This document shows, in pieces, positions 62,491 to 64,000 of a stretch of DNA of 64,000 nt. The position numbers were made by a program, and so were the translations under genes. How positions within the stretch are numbered: position 1 is the stretch's first letter; each line of letters starts with the position of its first letter. This DNA comes from Xenophilus aerolatus (GTDB lineage: Bacteria; Pseudomonadota; Gammaproteobacteria; Burkholderiales; Burkholderiaceae_C): positions 248,001-312,000 of the forward strand of contig QAIB01000004.1 of NCBI GenBank assembly GCA_030418545.1, written 5' to 3'. The notes under the pieces were generated by a model. It had not been told where the DNA came from and searched no databases. It saw only the letters and a list, made by a program, of their open reading frames with translations.

Positions 62491-63431
62491 GCGAGCCCGC
62501 GATCCGCCGCGTCGGCGTCGTCGGCACCGGCGTCATCGGTGCCAGCTGGGCCGCGTTCTTCCTCGCGCGCGGCCTGGACGTCACGGCCACCGACCCCGCG
62601 CCCGGTGCCGAACAGCGCCTGCGCGACGCGGTGCGGCGCCACTGGCCGACGATGCAGCGCATGGGCCTGGCCGAGGGTGCCTCGCCCGAGCGGCTGCGCT
62701 TCGAGCCCGAGCTGGAACGCGCGCTGCAGGGGTGCGACTTCGTGCAGGAGAGCGGCCCCGAGCGCGCCGACTTCAAGGCCGAGCTGTATGCGCGCATGGA
62801 CGCCGCCACGCCGCCGCACGTGCTGTTGGCCAGCAGCAGCTCGGGCCTGCCCGTGAGCGGCATGCAGGTGCGCTGCGAGGCACCCGGGCGCGTGGTGCTG
62901 GGCCATCCCTTCAACCCGCCGCACCTGATCCCGCTGGTGGAAGTGGGCGGCGGCGAGGCGACCTCGCCGGAGAGCATCCGCCGCGCGATGGACTTCTATG
63001 CCTCGCTGGGCAAGCGGCCGATCCACGTGCGGCGCGAGATCCTCGGCCACATCGCCAACCGGCTGCAGGCCGCGCTGTGGCGCGAGGCTTTCCACCTGGT
63101 CGACCAGGGCGTGGCCAGCGTGGCCGACATCGACACCGCCATCGCGCACGGACCGGGCCTGCGCTGGGCGCTGATGGGACCGTTCATGAACCTGCACCTG
63201 TCGGGCGGCGACGGCGGCATGGCGCACCTGCTCGACCACCTGGGTGGCCCGATCGAGAGCTGGTGGCACGACCTCGGCGACCCGTCGATGACCGAGGCGC
63301 TGAAGGCGCGCGTGGTGCAGGGCGTGGCCGAGGAACGCGGTGCGCGCAGGGAAGAAGCGCTGGAGCGCACGCGCGACGACCTGCTGATCGACCTGATTCG
63401 CGCCAAGGCCGCGGGCGGTACGCTTCCCTGA
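62487..63431 (+). CDS. 3-hydroxyacyl-CoA dehydrogenase family protein (carnitine dehydrogenase-like)
   Basis: The 314-residue protein starts at a GTG overlapping the preceding stop. The Rossmann motif is VGVVGTGVIGASWAAFF. The active-site block GHPFNPPHLIPLVEVGGGEAT has the catalytic His, and HIANRLQAALWREAFHLVDQGVASVADIDTAI is the second-domain opening. This is the fold of L-carnitine dehydrogenase and L-gulonate dehydrogenase and acts on free or CoA-bound 3-hydroxy acids with NAD. With BKACE it would supply a 3-keto acid for cleavage. Confidence 0.9.
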   Translation: MSEPAIRRVGVVGTGVIGASWAAFFLARGLDVTATDPAPGAEQRLRDAVRRHWPTMQRMGLAEGASPERLRFEPELERALQGCDFVQESGPERADFKAELYARMDAATPPHVLLASSSSGLPVSGMQVRCEAPGRVVLGHPFNPPHLIPLVEVGGGEATSPESIRRAMDFYASLGKRPIHVRREILGHIANRLQAALWREAFHLVDQGVASVADIDTAIAHGPGLRWALMGPFMNLHLSGGDGGMAHLLDHLGGPIESWWHDLGDPSMTEALKARVVQGVAEERGARREEALERTRDDLLIDLIRAKAAGGTLP

Positions 63432-63444
63432 GCCCGAAGACGCC

Positions 63445-64000
63445 ATGCCCACCCCGCTCATCGATTTCCTCGCCGACCCTACGCAGGTCGCCCCGCCGCG
63501 CACCGTGCGCATCGACTTCGACGACGGCAGTTTCTCTCTGCGCTCGCCCGTCGCCCTCGAGCCCTATGCCCGCTGCATCGGCGAGTGGCTCGAGCGCTGG
63601 GCGCGCGAGACGCCCGACGCGCTGGCCCTCGCCGAACGCACGCCCGACGGCAACGCGTGGCGGCGCCTGAGCTACGGCGCGCTGCGCGAGGCCGTCGGCC
63701 GCGTCGCGCAGGGCCTGCTCGACCGCGACCTGCCGCCCGGCCCGATCGTCGTCCTGTCGGACAACGCGATCGACCATGCGGTGCTGATGCTGGCCGCGAT
63801 GCACATCGGTCGCACGGCCTGCTCGCTGTCGAGCGCGTACTCGCGCATGGCGAAGGACTTCACGCGCCTGCGCCAGATGCTGCAGGCCCTGCGGCCGGCA
63901 CTGGTCCATGCGTCGGACGCTGCGGTGTACGGCCCCGCGCTCGCGGCCTGCGACCTGGACGTGCCCTGCGTGTTCAGCGCGAACGCCGACGCCTGGCCGC
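63445..64000 (+). CDS. AMP-binding acyl-CoA synthetase, feruloyl-CoA synthase-like (3' truncated by window)
   Basis: The 185 visible residues begin MPTPLIDFLADPTQVAPPRTVRIDFDDGSF. The N-terminal part of an adenylate-forming ligase follows: LEPYARCIGEWLERWARETPDALALAERTPDG, WRRLSYGALREAVGRVAQGLLDRDL. The P-loop lies outside the window. The pattern resembles feruloyl-CoA synthase. It follows the dehydrogenase by 13 bp, and probably activates an aromatic or other carboxylic acid. Confidence 0.85.
   Translation, partial: MPTPLIDFLADPTQVAPPRTVRIDFDDGSFSLRSPVALEPYARCIGEWLERWARETPDALALAERTPDGNAWRRLSYGALREAVGRVAQGLLDRDLPPGPIVVLSDNAIDHAVLMLAAMHIGRTACSLSSAYSRMAKDFTRLRQMLQALRPALVHASDAAVYGPALAACDLDVPCVFSANADAWP

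Overview
The window is about 70% GC and densely coded. It reads as a chromosomal segment of a betaproteobacterium of the Comamonadaceae, most likely Variovorax or a close relative. This rests on gene content (benzoyl-CoA box pathway, Bug-type binding proteins, many aromatic/CoA catabolic genes, LysR/TetR/GntR regulators) and on short dispersed hairpin repeats of a kind common in that family. The genus is an inference. I saw no rRNA, tRNA, CRISPR array, transposase or prophage.

Layout. 1-6155: tail of a short-chain dehydrogenase, then a GntR regulator and a 2-oxoglutarate/Fe(II) oxygenase divergent from a Bug binding protein, a TauE/SafE permease and an amidohydrolase, followed by a DUF4142 protein. 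6169-13272: methyltransferase, BON-domain protein, EamA transporter, glutaminase, two uncharacterised proteins and a three-gene ABC-2 exporter. 13357-15741: two divergent citrate-synthase-family genes, one fused to a DNA-binding domain. 15742-16050: gene-free mosaic repeat. 16051-22466: LysR/DUF1127, class A beta-lactamase, a large uncharacterised protein, CopD-like and EamA membrane proteins, DUF3140 and DUF4174 proteins. 22504-26164: CaiB-type CoA-transferase and glutaryl-CoA dehydrogenase with a divergent LysR. 26342-36205: adenylate cyclase, lipoprotein, two MFS transporters and small stress/envelope proteins.

36338-45474: acetoacetate-CoA ligase divergent from a TetR gene that leads an SsuABC-like importer, a cyclase-family hydrolase and fumarylacetoacetase; a cupin and a MaoC protein lie convergent to it. 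45596-53449 is the aerobic benzoyl-CoA (box) locus: boxA, boxB, boxC, boxR on the minus strand, and a DUF4863 protein, benzoate-CoA ligase and alpha/beta hydrolase on the plus strand. 54358-59230 is a complete Liv-type ABC importer that probably brings in the aromatic acid. 59334-64000: Crp/Fnr regulator divergent from a beta-keto acid cleavage enzyme (BKACE), a second Liv-type binding protein, a 3-hydroxyacyl-CoA dehydrogenase and the start of an acyl-CoA synthetase.

How it may work together. Benzoate would enter through the Liv importer, be activated by BclA, epoxidised by BoxAB and ring-opened by BoxC under BoxR, whose recognisable TGCA-type sites overlap the boxC promoter and lie next to the divergent promoter. 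The aldehyde dehydrogenase BoxD is not in the window. Several enzymes make or use acetoacetate or acyl-CoA (FahA, BKACE, acetoacetate-CoA ligase), which suggests a regional theme of aromatic or beta-keto acid breakdown.

The most unusual non-coding content is three dispersed hairpin-repeat families: A (five copies), B (two copies) and C (four copies, including one half copy). They sit between and inside operons, and one copy supplies the likely start codon of an ABC ATPase gene.
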